From the NCBI GenBank assembly GCA_029959195.1, contig CP114122.1, positions 434,001-498,000 on the forward strand: a DNA stretch of 64,000 nucleotides, given 5' to 3'. Positions 32,304-44,480 of the stretch are shown one piece after another. This DNA comes from Dictyophora rubrovolvata. Its lineage: Eukaryota > Basidiomycota > Agaricomycetes > Phallales > Phallaceae. The notes beneath the pieces were generated by a model. The model saw only the letters and a list, made by a program, of their open reading frames with translations, was not told the DNA's origin and searched no databases. Each line of letters begins with the position of its first letter. Position 1 is the first letter of the stretch. The position numbers and the translations under genes were made by a program.

Positions 32304-35182
32304 CTAGAAGCGAAATAGTCCTTTCTTTTTCTTCTCTTTTTCTTCCTTGGGCAATGATGTTGAAGACGGTGCAGGGGAAGGTAGCGGAGTAGGAGATGGG
32401 CGAGTTTTTAATGACTTCCCCGAGACCGAAGGCGCCGGAGTAGGTGCCTGGGGTGGTGGATCTTTGATGTAATACTTTTCGTCGTAATATGCTTGAAATG
32501 GCCGTGTCTCTGACGATCTCTCACGGAGTCCATTGGGTAAAGCACGAGAACCAACGCCGCCTAGTTCAAGAGCTCGCATATCGTCCATAAAAGCTTCAGG
32601 GTACGTCACATGGGTGGAGCCTGTCCCGGGAGGAGTCAAATGTAACTAAATATTTGATTCAATTTGTAAAAGGTACCATACCGATGAAGATATCTTTTCC
32701 AGAGGGCGTCGAGACCTGGTAAACCTCGCGCATTTCCGAACACGTCATGCCACCGGCGACGAATACAATATAGCGTTGCTTTATATCTACAGCCTGGTTT
32801 CTTTGAGGTGTACGGTGCCAACTGGGTTTAGCGCTACGCAACGAGCTTGTAGGAGCAGGAGTCGTAGATCTTAAGCTGCTAACGCTACTAGTCGCCGTGA
32901 TCGTTGTTGCCGGCTCTCGAACATATGGGAACATACTTGGATCAAGCTTGTTGGTAACATGATCCTGCGAACATGATTAAACATCAAAAATAAACCTAAC
33001 CAAATGTGTACCTCAAGCATCGAAGTCAGCGCTGGTTTGTAACGAGACAGCTCATATTCGCTATTGTTAGCTTTCTGCTTGGATTTCTTCCTAACGTCTT
33101 TATCACCAGGTAGCTGAAGCATCATCCACATGACATCCTTAAATTATGCAATCAACGCTTACTCGAGTGATTCGAACACCAAGGTAGGTAAGATTATTGA
33201 TTGCGTCTTGATCTGCTCGTGATAGACGGGCATGCTGGAAAAGACGTCGACGGTCTTCGTCTGGAACTCCTTCCCGGTATTGGATATACAAAGCGATAAT
33301 TCGGACCTTCATTGCATTACTAGAAATAGAAATAAACAAAGCTTCAAAGAAGAAGTCCCAAGTTTCTACCTGATTTCATGACTATCCAGCAGTGGAACCA
33401 TTTCTTCTACTAAATGTTTCGGAGTCTTTCCGTCTGCGGTAACACCGGTGGCGCAGTCCTAAATATATATCGACTGATTGGTTAACCCTCGTAGAGAGAT
33501 GAAAAGCTCCTACCTGCTCCACAGACGCAACTGCTGGGAGTTTATCCTTCTCGAAAATAGACATACATTCTTGAGCCATGTTGAGATGTAATGAAAACTG
33601 AAAACTTCTATTAGCTTGATGAAGCCAAAAGGGTTCCGTTAGACCTTTTCACGCTGCTCTTGATATTGAGGGAGATTTGCTAATAAATCTTTCATGTCAT
33701 TTAGGGATGTAACACCGTTGCTTTCGAAATATCAATAAGTTGTATAATTTAAATAATATAATACTAACCCCTTAAAACCGGCATTTTCTTGGATAAATTT
33801 ATTGAAATCCGCCATCAGTTTGTCGATTGCTTCTCGCATATGCATGTGTCGAACTTCAGTCCATACACTGTCAGCATCTGAGAGCGCAGCAACCTTATCT
33901 TCATATTCTCCCAAGGCGGTCTCAAATTTATAGCTAGCAGGCATCAGAATGTAGAAAATACCCAATCACAGAGCAGATACCGATATCTTGTACCATCTTC
34001 TATTGGCAAAAGATCGTTACACATGGCTTGATAAGTGAATTCATGCAATAACGGTGCCATGGTGTCCAGTGTGCGATCCGTAATGAATAAAACACCTCGG
34101 GGTCGCCCAGCATCAGATCGCTGGATAGCATAAGCGGAAGGAAAATAGTGAACAAAATGATGAAGCGAAATACCGGGAAATCTGGAGTTGCCTTTTTATA
34201 ATCGTCTAACTCCTGTTGTACCATATAAGCGAGGAGTTTTGTAGGATATGCTGAATTTGCCTCGGATTCGGCACGCCCGGCGTCCCCTCTTGCTAATGTT
34301 GTTCGCCATCGACTACTAACATCCGGAGGTGCTTGTGATTCTGGAGGCGGAGCAAACGGGCCAAGCGGCTTGTGGTGTGGAGGCAGATAGTATCGAACAA
34401 GGGGATATTCTTCCAAGGCGATGCAAACATTCAGAAGACAGCGTGCTATAAACCTGAGGTCCTCTTCTGCTGCAATTCTAGCATTCTTGAGGGTGGCCGA
34501 GCTACGGGGAGGACTGAAAAGACTGTAGAACATACTCGGCGTGTTCAAAGAGAATGCCCGGGCCTCGGATGCTATCAACAAAGTTAAATACGTTTGAATT
34601 GAAAGAAAGGTGACACATACGCCAAAAATTGAGATATAACTCTTTCAAGGCTTTCAGATAAGGCTCTACGGTTGAATTAACAAGACGATTGACCAATTGT
34701 TCCGATAAGCCTAAGCAGCCAAGTCAGTACCTGTCAGGCGCGTTAGCACAACTTAATATCACCTTCCATAAAGAAAATATGGGCAGCAGTATATTGTTTC
34801 CGTCCACCAGAAAAGTCGGCAATGATACGATCAACGTTCTGCGTTGTAGGCATCAGGAGATAAACGGCTTCAAATTGCTGCGGCGAACGATGTGAGCTGA
34901 TGGACTCGATGACTGCGTAAAAACACAATTGTCAATACGATACCACCATTGCATCTTAACGAGACATACGGGTCACATTTTCCTCCAAGATGTCAAATTG
35001 TTTTAATGTGCAACCAAGTATCTTCTGCGCATGTTCGTCCACCACAAGGATTTTCCATCTCCCCGGGGGATTAACAGATCGAATAGCTTCAAGAAACCCT
35101 ATAACACATGTTTCAATAGAAAGAACGATTGGTATTAACGACAGAATTTACGGTTGCGAACGATAGTGATAAGAGACGACAT
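32304..35182 (-). CDS. SEC1: SEC1, Sec1/Munc18-family exocytosis regulator
   Basis: A multi-exon gene with a short first exon ([10 protein letters not shown] from 35182) spliced to [20 protein letters not shown]. The family signatures run in order: [19 protein letters not shown] (domain 1), [54 protein letters not shown] (domain 3a), [20 protein letters not shown], then SMFPYVREP and [20 protein letters not shown] (domain 3b). The C-terminus is a fungal Pro/Ser-rich and Lys-rich tail ending KKKKGLFRF. Sec1 binds assembled exocytic SNARE complexes at the plasma membrane at sites of polarised growth. It lies head to tail 191 bp downstream of PRP17. Confidence 0.93.
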
Positions 35183-35373
35183 ATAGTAACGGAATTGAAT
35201 GAAGCGCTGGATGGAAACAACTCAATATCACACGACAAGTCAAGTGTATACACTACGTTATTTATACATGTCACAATAAACTCTGAGCCGTATTCCTTTT
35301 ACATGTGTTTCACGCTTATGACGCAAATTGATATAAGAATGTCAACAGTATACACGCAAAATAAGGCGCGCGA

Positions 35374-37387
35374 TTAATCCTAAACAACTCCTCAGTGGAC
35401 ATAATGGTTTGAGAACGTTCAAACACACCCAAAGTTTTATTAATCCATCCCAACTCGCTGTCACAACTTTTGACTGTTAAAATTCATTAGTGGTCTTCAA
35501 TACGCTAACGAGAAAGTAAACTTACAGTCTCATGAGGAAGCCATTCATGAGCAATGACCACCTTTGAGTGAGCTTTAAGCCGGCTCTTAATCCGCCCAGT
35601 CTTCCAATCCCAAAATACAACGTTACCGGTACTATCACCACTACTTATCCATTTGCCATCGGGAGAGAAACCCACTTGACACGCATATCCGGCGACGGAA
35701 TGACCTGCAAATCGTTTCTTTCTGTTTTGACGGAAGTTATCGGTTGAATAAACTAGAATCTGATTGTCCAAAGATTGCGCAGCGAAGTATTTTTCTAAAT
35801 TGGCGTCAGTTTAGTCGTTGTATCGATAAGTCAGGACGCTCACTCGATGGATGTAGGGTAACAGCGGGCATAGAATGCATATGCGGCTCTGCAATGTATT
35901 TGATAACAACCGGAATATCATAATCCCAAGCCCTAATTGTTTTGTCGTCAGACGTTGTTACGAAGCGTCTATTCTCATCCACGAAGGTAATAGTATTGAC
36001 AGGGCCCAAATGCTGATCGTATTCCTGAACTATTTCACCCGAATTGATATCATACTGTAAATATAAATACAGCGAATGTAAACACAAATGCAAGGCGAAG
36101 CAGCACACCTGAATGATCTTTTTATCCGACATACCCGCGAGGAAGATGTTTTGTTTATCCTCATCAGGATTGAACCGAATCACGTAGGGGATTTTTCCAT
36201 TACTAAACCGCTTGATACATTGCCCTGTCTCAGTATCCCACAGTTTTATTTGGCGATCGTAGGCACACGACAAGAATCGACGACCATCGTTTGAGAAAGT
36301 TACGTCCTTGACCGCCTTGCCATGTCCCATGAAGGTCCGGAGACAAGCCCCAGATGTATAAACATCCCAAAGCTGAATATTTTCGAGACATTAGCGATCT
36401 GAATACATTGAATTTCGATATTCTTACCTTGATTTTGGTGTCCATCGATCCGCTGAGTAGTAGATGTCCGGTCTCGGGAAACAATCGGATAACGGAGACC
36501 CCTTGAGTATGGCCAGTCCAAGTATGAATGCAAGCCTTCGGAATAAAAGTCTCTTGCAATCCAGATTCCGTGGTAAGATGGGGAGCTTCGGTGAGCGGGG
36601 GATGCATGTACGTCCGACCTTGATAGTCAGCCATTTGCTTGCCATGGAATGTTGAAGTTTCTTGACCAGTATAGCCCCTTTTCTTGTTCTTCTTCGGCAT
36701 TGTTTCGTGTTCAGGTTCTTCTTCCTCGGGCTCCTCCTCTTCGTAGCCTTCAGGTGTAACACCCTCGCGCTCGTCATCTGCCCAGCTTCCCCAAGGGCCC
36801 ACGTATGCCCCCTGACCGTCTACAATCTCCAAGTCTCCTTTATCGGTTCGTTTCCGTTTGAGCTCTTTCCGTATGGCTCTAGGTGCGTGTAATACATCAA
36901 CAGTAGCACCGCCGTGTTTTAGTGCTGCTTCAGCATTGCCTATAAATTGAGGCGCCGTAGGATCGACAGAAGGATTTGCTGAAAATCCGAGAACGTGTTG
37001 CGTCAAATGCTGAACTTTGAAGGCATGTTCCGACATGGCCTGTTCTTCTACATGACCTGCCAAGGCGTTCTGGTTGTCCAGTTGATTGTTCGTGCGGAAT
37101 GGATCTCTAGGCCCTTGAACAGGTAATGTCATTTCGACATAAGGGATGTTAACGTTTATTTGAGAATCGGAAGGACGGGTTATCAGGGGTGCATGATGAA
37201 GGCTTTCCTAATCTACTTGAGAAATCTTTTGAGATTGCAAGCGGTGTATTGAACTTACTTCGGCAAGAACGTCCGGTGCTGGAACTACCTTTATTTCATT
37301 TGCTTCAACTCGAGGCCTTTTAGTAACTGGTATGGATACTATGGGAACTGCATCCTCATCGGAAGAGTATTCAGGCAATAACGACAT
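35374..37387 (-). CDS. PRP17: PRP17/CDC40 pre-mRNA splicing factor
   Basis: A multi-exon gene starting at 37387 ([15 protein letters not shown]). Exon 2 reads [19 protein letters not shown], which matches the conserved N-terminal block of Prp17. An acidic/basic linker (around 36700-36790) precedes a seven-bladed WD40 propeller: [60 protein letters not shown] and [12 protein letters not shown]. The final two-codon exon (GAT TAA at 35379-35374) is recovered after a 49-nt GTGTGT..TTTAG intron and restores the usual LIKLWD end. Prp17 acts in the second catalytic step of splicing. The promoter region is shared with DGK1 (164 bp between the start codons). Confidence 0.95.
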
Positions 37388-37551
37388 GAGTTTTGTGGCA
37401 AGGAAGGAATTACGTAACCAGGGTCGGCATATTATGTAATCGAGGGGCTTTTAACACTCCTGACGTGACCGGCCAGTAAAAGTTTCTTATATCTCAGCAT
37501 CCGCCGACTTCTGTCTTATGTTACGATCTTCAAACGACTATTACTAAAACA

Positions 37552-38798
37552 ATGGCAATGACACCTGCGAATGACGCATTTACGTTAACACACTCTTCCC
37601 GAAGATCGCCACGTTCTCCGTCACCAACAACAATGGCCCTGGGCAAGCTCACACGACGCAACACCTCTCATGCTCATGTGCGCCAACTATCACATGGATC
37701 GATTAATTCTACGTCTGTTCTGCATAATATTGGGGAGGATATCGCAAAAGAAGCGCTAGAACAACTAGAACCTGTCAAGAATGCTGTGCTACGCGAGCGA
37801 GAGGAGAATAGACAAGCACGCTCTATAGAGGTGAAAAAAATAGATTGGGAAATTCCACGAAAGCTCCTGCATTCATCAATAGGCAAGGATCTCTCACCTT
37901 AATATCCTTTCGTGTTTTAAACACCCCGCCTTTAGGCTTTCTGGTTGTGCCACTATACATCCAAGGAACAACCGCTCGACCCGTAACGATCGTATTATCT
38001 AGCATGCTAGCAGTTCAATTGGTTATTGATGCCATTCGGTTGCGAAATCCCACCTTTGAGAGCTACATTGAACGCGTTGCTGGCTTCCTTATGCGTGATT
38101 GCGAAAAGGTGTCCACTATTTTACCTGTCTTTATTCTACCCTTTCTCATAAATACTTAGCATAAAGTCAACGGCGTAATATGGTATCTCATTGGTGTTTT
38201 AATCAGCATAAATTGTTATCCAATTGATGTCGCAACGATGTCAATTCTGATGTGGGCTTTTTTAGCTTTTTCTTTTTTTTTTTCCCAGCGTCTTTTCTGA
38301 CGATCTCCATAGTTTATCCTGGGCTGACACCGCAGCCTCTACGTTTGGTCGGTTATGGGGGCGACATACTCCTCCGTTACCTGTCCGTATTTCGCTTGCT
38401 CCTTTTTTTCCGTCAACTGTCCAGCATTTTCTGTCTCTTCGTTTCGGACGGCGAAAATCCCTCGCGGGATTTCTGGCTGCCTCGATAACTGCTGGTTCCA
38501 TTGCATTTGGTTTCTGGGGCTGGATCGCACCTTTGCGTCAAAATTTTGTTTCCCCGGCTTGGACTTGGGAGCACCAGGTCTGGGGCGGCTGGTTTGGACT
38601 TGGCCTGTTGAGTCTTGCTACCGCGTTAATAGGCGGTATTGCAGAAGCTTTAGGTACGTTGGTTACATTGTCCGACTGAAGATAGCACCAATCTGTTACA
38701 CAGATGTGGGCTCACTAGATGATAATCTTACTATTCCTATCATTTCGGGTGGCGGTGTTTGGGGAATCATACAGGCATTCAGCGTGGCATTTACATGA
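37552..38798 (+). CDS. DGK1: DGK1-like CTP-dependent diacylglycerol kinase
   Basis: Five exons (37552-37882, 37936-38108, 38160-38251, 38313-38653, 38704-38798) give 343 residues. After a Ser/Arg-rich N-terminus of about 95 residues, the family motifs appear: IDWEIPRKLLHSSIG, VAGFLMRDCEK, VNGVIWYLIG, LSWADTAASTFGRLWG and the final GGGVWGIIQAF. Several hydrophobic helices fit an ER or nuclear-membrane enzyme that uses CTP to phosphorylate diacylglycerol to phosphatidate. SEC59-type dolichol kinases are related, but the WEIPRKLLHSS and LSWADTAAS motifs favour DGK1. Intron 1 is of the GC-AG type (donor GCAAGG at 37883). Confidence 0.92.
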
Positions 38799-39070
38799 TA
38801 ATATTTGACTGACACCACAATACCCTCTTGAGATGTGCGGAGTGTACTCACTTATGTGATATGAGCATAGTTGCATATGTTTACATTTCTTGACTAATAT
38901 ACATATTTATCCGATGTACGCGGACTTGGTTTTAAGCCAAACGTCCAAAAAAAATGTCCTAACACGAACCTCGAGATAGCGCAGAAATAAGCCAAAGTAG
39001 GACTTCAATATTACATCGTAGCTTTTTGAAACAAAAAAGGTATGATGTGGAACTCGAGGGGGAAAAAAAG
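38799..39070. other. Spacer between DGK1 and tRNA-Pro
   Basis: AT-rich 3' flank of DGK1, with nothing else recognised. A run of A and G just beside the tRNA, read as T on the minus strand (39061-39069), may act as its Pol III terminator. Confidence 0.4.
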
Positions 39071-39151
39071 GGGCTTGGCCGAGATTTGAACTCGGGACCC
39101 CCCGCAAACGGAACCCAAAGCGGGAATCATAGACCACTAGACTACCAAGCC
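39071..39151 (-). tRNA. trnP-TGG: tRNA-Pro (anticodon TGG), with a short intron
   Basis: Read on the minus strand the sequence folds as a tRNA: acceptor stem GGCTTGG/CCAAGCC, a D arm with AGTGGTC (A box), anticodon stem CCCGC/GCGGG, and T arm CCGAG-TTCAAAT-CTCGG (B box GAGTTCAAATC). The anticodon loop reads TTTGGG and is followed by about 7 extra bases before the 3' stem half, an intron at the canonical position after base 37. The discriminator base is C. It lies in the spacer between DGK1 and the kinase gene. Confidence 0.93.
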
Positions 39152-39294
39152 ACCACGGAGATATGCGAATGTCCTACCCAGAAGGAATCACTGCTTCGTA
39201 ACGCTATGTATATTACATATGTAGGATCGAAATTGTAGGTAAATTGTGATGGGAAAAAAAAAAACCTTTACCTATGGGTTGTAGAACAGTTCAA

Positions 39295-41769
39295 TCAGTC
39301 GTGAACAAAGGACTTTCTCCACTCATGGTAATACTTCTCCAATCGCGACAGAACGAAAGACATTTCGGGTCTATCCACTGGTTTGTCGTTCCAACAACGT
39401 TCCATTAAATCCCAGATCGGCTCAACGGAAGGCTTTATAGGCCGTTGGGGTTTGATAGATTGGTGTACAGCGGTTATGACCTGCATATCGTTTGCTAGGT
39501 ATTGATATGGTTTATCGCCAGTCAATATCTATGAGCACAAATCAAAAAATGGTTGAATCCTTGAGAGGCATGGCAATACCTCTAATATAACAGAGCCAAA
39601 CGAGTAGACATCACTAGCGCGTGTCTTATTCATAACACCCTCTGATGGTATAAGCAGCTCAGGCGCCATCCACCGAACGCTTCCCCCTCCATTAGATGTG
39701 AATGTACTTGGCTGTCCAGCGACGGCAATAACGGCACATAATCCAAAATCGGCCAATGCAGCTTCTCCATTGGCGTTGACTAGTATATTGGCACCTTTCA
39801 AATCGCCATGTACAATGTTTGCGCCATTCAACCCTTCCGGAAGTGGGAACGAGAACGTATGAACTGCGCAAAGTTGAGTAACTACATTATGATCCATCCA
39901 GTTAGTTCACTTACGATAATTCAAGCCGCATGCGGCATCAATTAACTATTATTAGTTCATTCGTTAGTCTCAGACGAACAATGTTGCCATACGCATATAC
40001 AGGGAGACTAACAAGTTTTAACCTTCTCTGTACGGTGGCGGCTTTCCCCAAGTTTTGTAGATAGGCCATAACATGCCCATTATCGTACCAAGCCGACACC
40101 ATGGATGGAAATTCACCGAACCCTTCGCACTGTAAGGTGTTTAAATCAAATCAATGCCAGTAACGATTGACACTACTTACGATGCCAAACATGGGTACTA
40201 CGTGCTTGTGTCGCAACTGATGCCAAACACGCACTTCTCTTCGCAGCCTCTATAGCAATTATTCGATATATTTAAGACAACTGTGAGTGACTGGTGGTGC
40301 AACAATGCTTACCCTTAGGACTTTCTCCCTAACTTCTACGTCTGTATTCATAACTCGGAGAACCTTAACGGCAACCTAATTGCATTTTTGGTTAAACATG
40401 CTCAAATGCATCACGCGTAGACTGACATGAATTGATGGAGCAGAACCATTGCGCCATACAGCTCGCCATATGTCGGCACATCCTCCGTGAGCATGCGCCC
40501 AAGTTCCTATTTTCTGGATTTGGCCTGTTAAGTCTTCTGCATCACTGTCGCGATAGCTGTAGGGAGATTCTGTAAAATAAAATTTTATACACGTGTGGGT
40601 ATGGAAAAAAAAAGGAGAGAGGTAAAATACCACGAAATGGAGTATGTGGCGATGGTGTGGAGGGCGTTGGAACACCATCCGGCAGGGTCAAAGAAGGGGT
40701 AGATGGAGAGGCTACCACAAAGTCTTATGAATAAATGCGCTATGGAAATGGAAAGGAAAGCAATACCAGATGATGGAAAATACGATCGGTTGAGCGAAAG
40801 ATCAGTAGTGATAATTCGCAAGGGCGAAATTCGTAAGGGGGCACGCGCATCTAGGGCATCTGTTTCAACGCGCTCAGCAGAGAGTATCTGAGCAGCATCG
40901 ACGTCATCATCGTTGAAATTGAAATCGTCTTGCCCCATTTCGCCTATAGAGGATAATCGCTCACTGAAGTCTCGTTGTAGTTCAGTGTGGTCTGGTGTTA
41001 TCTCCGGGAGGAATATAGGACACAACGACAACTCATGTGCCCAATCAAGAGGCAGACCCTGAAAGTCATGTTCATTAAGTACGATACGAGACCAATAGAG
41101 TTGATTTAGCACGCAATACTCACATTGAGCTTGGAGTTTTCCTTGTTATGCTCCACGTGCGTGACGTGACGAAAATTAGTTGGAATATTGACTGGAGTAA
41201 GATCAGTGATCCAATCATATAGTTCACTTTCGAGGTCAAATGCAAAATATAGTAGTCTCCCGGACTGCGTTTGGACTTTCATACAATTGAGCTGAACAGG
41301 AACCCGCTCCACATAAGTGATCTTTTCTCGTATGATGATATCAAAGGGAATAGGTTCGTCCTAAGGAGAAAGTTGCAGTGAGTAGGAATTTGTAATGAGG
41401 AGAAAGTTTCGAACATACCGGGTGATGGTGAAGAGATACAGTATGTTTGGTAGTAGTTATGTAGATCCTTTGGCACAGCGGTTTGCCTACGAGTCTTGGC
41501 TGAATTAGATTCACCGAGGCTGTATGTATGATGACTTCGGGGTGAATGGAAGGCAGCGGCACATTTTTGTGTTTACCCCGTCCAAAAGCTGATCGCAGCC
41601 GACGCATGGGACTTTCAGGGCCACCAAGAGCAGAACCATAGCCACCATTAGCGGGGAGAGGACCTGAACCTGAGCCTGAGCCTTCAGCGTGGAAGGCAGT
41701 GGGCGAAACAAAAGACTCGACGGACTCTGAGGGCTGACGTCTGAGACCCAAACCGAGAAGCTCGAACAT
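39295..41769 (-). CDS. Tyrosine-kinase-like protein kinase with an N-terminal PH-like region
   Basis: A multi-exon gene with ATG at 41769 (MFELLGLGLRRQPSES). After a Ser/Gly-rich leader, residues from about 60 on look PH-like: VIIHTASVNLIQPRLVG, IREKITYVERVPVQLNCMKV, then LYFAFDLESELYDWITDLTP. A linker with acidic patches follows. The C-terminal kinase domain shows a glycine-loop region (AHGGCADIWRAVW), VAVKVL with the ATP-binding Lys, the catalytic loop HGDLKGANILV, ADFGL, VRWMAPE, and WDLMERCWNDKPVDRPEM near the end. The HGDLKxxN loop and RCW..KP..RP tail are typical of expanded agaricomycete TKL kinases. All key catalytic residues are visible, so it is likely active. The substrate is unknown; the PH-like part suggests membrane recruitment. 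Confidence 0.85.
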
Positions 41770-42145
41770 TTATGCAGGCAGTGACTCGACAACTCGAATC
41801 TGACTCTCTCTCTCTGCTTGAGTTTCTGGCTCATTTATATATGCCCTGAAAGGCACCGGCGCACCGCTCATGATTTTTCAATCCAATGCAGATTGTGGAT
41901 TGCGAATTGCTTCTTCTCATATGACCCAGTGACATAGCCTGGGACTGACACTGGAAATGCACCTTGGCTTTACTGGCCACTCTAGAAGCCATGACAAATC
42001 TTTCTTTCTTTCTTGTCACCAAAGCGCTATCCGCACAGGATTTTTCTAAAAAAAAAAATAATTAAATTCGGGCGTCGAAGAAGTCTATCTCGCGCGATTA
42101 CATAATAAGCCACCAAGTTATTATCTCTGACCGCTGACCTTCTGA
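41770..42145. promoter_or_regulatory. Divergent promoter region, kinase and BPL1
   Basis: These 376 bases separate the start codons of the kinase (minus) and BPL1 (plus). A CT-repeat run occurs near 41806-41820 and an A-run near 42048-42062. No specific binding site is claimed. Confidence 0.5.
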
Positions 42146-44280
42146 ATGAACGTCCTTGTCTACGAGGGGCCCGGAGTCTCACGGACGTCACTAGCTAACA
42201 CCGTGTCTTCGCTGAGAACCTTATTATCGCCACATTATGCCGTTCAAACTGCCTCCGCTGACACTCTTATTTCGCAGCCGTGGTCTAAATCTTGTGCCCT
42301 TCTGGTAATTCCCGGAGGGAGGGACCTTCCTTACGTATCTGCTTTATCTCGAGCGACTTCTGCCATTAAAAGATATGTTCACGAAGGTGGTTCTTTTCTC
42401 GGAATCTGTGCAGGTGCCTATTTTGCCTCTGCCAAAGTTGAATGGGAGATGGGAACTGCACTAGAAGTTTCAGGCAGGCGGCCCCTTGGCTTTTTTAATG
42501 GAATTTGCAAAGGCTCTGTTTACCCTGGGTTTTCGTATGACTCAGAAGGCGGTGCCCACGCCATCGATCTCTCACTCTCGCTAAAAAACTCCGGACACTC
42601 AGTCATCCGTGGGCTGTACTTCAACGGTGGCGGAGAGTTTATCGGCGTCCAATCCTCCCCACTAACCTCGGTCCTTGCAACATACACACGACAGGATGCA
42701 CCTGAGAAGGTGGCTGCTGTACATTGTAGAGTTGGCAAAGGATCGGTCGTGTTATGGGGGGTGCATATAGAATTCAGTCTCTTAAAGGAGCCTTTAGTAG
42801 GGGCACTGGCGAAGCGTTCGGCTGTGCTATCACCCGCAGAAGTGACTGCAAACGAGACCCATAGATGGCAGTTACTACGAAATACGCTATCATTGTTATC
42901 CCTTCATATCCCTCTCGCCCATCAACCTCTCAATACCGAGCCTCCAACTTCGCCACTCCCTCAGTTACTGACATCCACTACTCCAACGCTTCCTTCGGAA
43001 ATTTACGAGATTATGAGGAAATCGTCAAAGACAAGCCAACCCCTGTCTTTAGAAGATGCTAGTGACACATTCACTTTCTACCAATCGGATTCTGCGAGCA
43101 ATCTAATTCAAGATGCGCGTGAAAATCCCGCTCAGCTAGATTCTCCCAAGGCAATTATTTTTTTTGAACACGGTACTCTTCCTCCGCCTGAGTTGACTCC
43201 TGAGTTCCAAATTAGGGAGTATTATTTCTACCTGGCAGCTGAACGCTCGTCTTGTCATAATTTTTTTTCAACTTCCTCCCAGTCATGGGGATTTGGTCAG
43301 CTATTGATCTATGGCGAGGCTGTGACGTCGACTCAGACGATGCTAGATAAGCGAGTTATTCCCTAATTTCATGCACTTTCTACGCATACTAACAATTTTC
43401 GCAGAAATCCCGTTTTTATCCGCTCTCTTCCAACCCCGCTGCTCTCTCTCGCGACCTACCAACTGTCCGGAAGAGGTCGAGGAGGAAATATTTGGGTATC
43501 ACCTGCAGGATGCCTCCAATTCTCACTTCTTCTCCGAGCGCCGTTGTCTCAGTTACCCAGAAGTCAGCTAGTGTTCGTTCAGTACCTGTTCGGCATTGCT
43601 GTCATAAATGCTTGCAGACAGTCTCTGGGCGCAGCTGGTGAGAAAGTTCGCTTGAAATGGCCCAATGATATCTACGCTGTTTTGGACACCTTTGACGAAT
43701 TTGGGCGAAAAAATGGCCAAGAACTGAAGAAACTTGGCGGTATACTTGTTACCACCAATTTTAGTAAAAATGAGGCGGATATTGTGGTTGGTGAATTGAA
43801 CGACTCATATTATCTCTTGTGCACTACTGACGTTAGTGTCGTGTTAGGCTGTGGCCTGAATGTATTGAACAAGATCCCTACTACCTCGCTATCTCAACTC
43901 GCTGGAGACGAGCTGAAACTGGAGAAAGTAGCGGCATGCATCATGACATCATTTGAGACCATATGGACTCGCTTCCTGGCCAATCGAGGTTCGTTCGCGC
44001 CATTCTTGGAAACATATCTAGATTATTGGCTACATTCGTGAGTACTTTTTTTAACTGGGATTCTTGAAGAGCCTTTGACGCATTTGCTTATAGGGATCAG
44101 CTAGTGACTCTGTCAACTGTAACTCCTCCCATCTCGGTTCGTATTGTTGGAATCACACTGGATTTTGGCCTTCTACGTACTATTCCCGATGATAATTTTA
44201 CGGGAGGATTTATTGACTTACAACCTGACGGAAACAGCTTTGACATGATGGCTGGTTTAATCAAGCGGAAAGTATTATGA
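42146..44280 (+). CDS. BPL1: Biotin-protein ligase (holocarboxylase synthetase)
   Basis: Three exons (42146-43350, 43405-44037, 44094-44280) give 674 residues with exact frame closure. The N-terminal half is the glutamine-amidotransferase-like BPL_N domain (LLVIPGGRDLPYV, GGSFLGICAGAYFAS, YFNGGGEFIG). The C-terminal half is the ligase: biotinyl-AMP loop SGRGRGGNIWVSPAGCLQFS, KWPNDIY, KLGGILVTT, and a C-terminal domain ending SFDMMAGLIKRK. The enzyme attaches biotin to carboxylases such as acetyl-CoA and pyruvate carboxylase. Intron 1 is a GC-AG intron (donor GCGAGT at 43351, acceptor CGCAG); only this splice gives MLDKNPVFIR. Confidence 0.95.
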
Positions 44281-44480
44281 ATAAATATTGCAGGTTGTAA
44301 GTAATTTTACGTCGGATGTAGATTGTCCTAAGTCTTAACAGCGCTGGAGTTGATGCCAAATCTATCTTTTCGAAATTGATGTTTAAGCTCGTTCAATTTT
44401 CGGCGAATTCTTGATACCCGTACCAACGATGCCCTTTCAGTTGCGAGAACCACGAGATTTTCATTGATGAAAATGCAGAC

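Noticed and set aside
41831-42022. Minus-strand frame upstream of the kinase
   Set aside because: It lies in the divergent promoter, begins at a non-ATG codon and has no domain.
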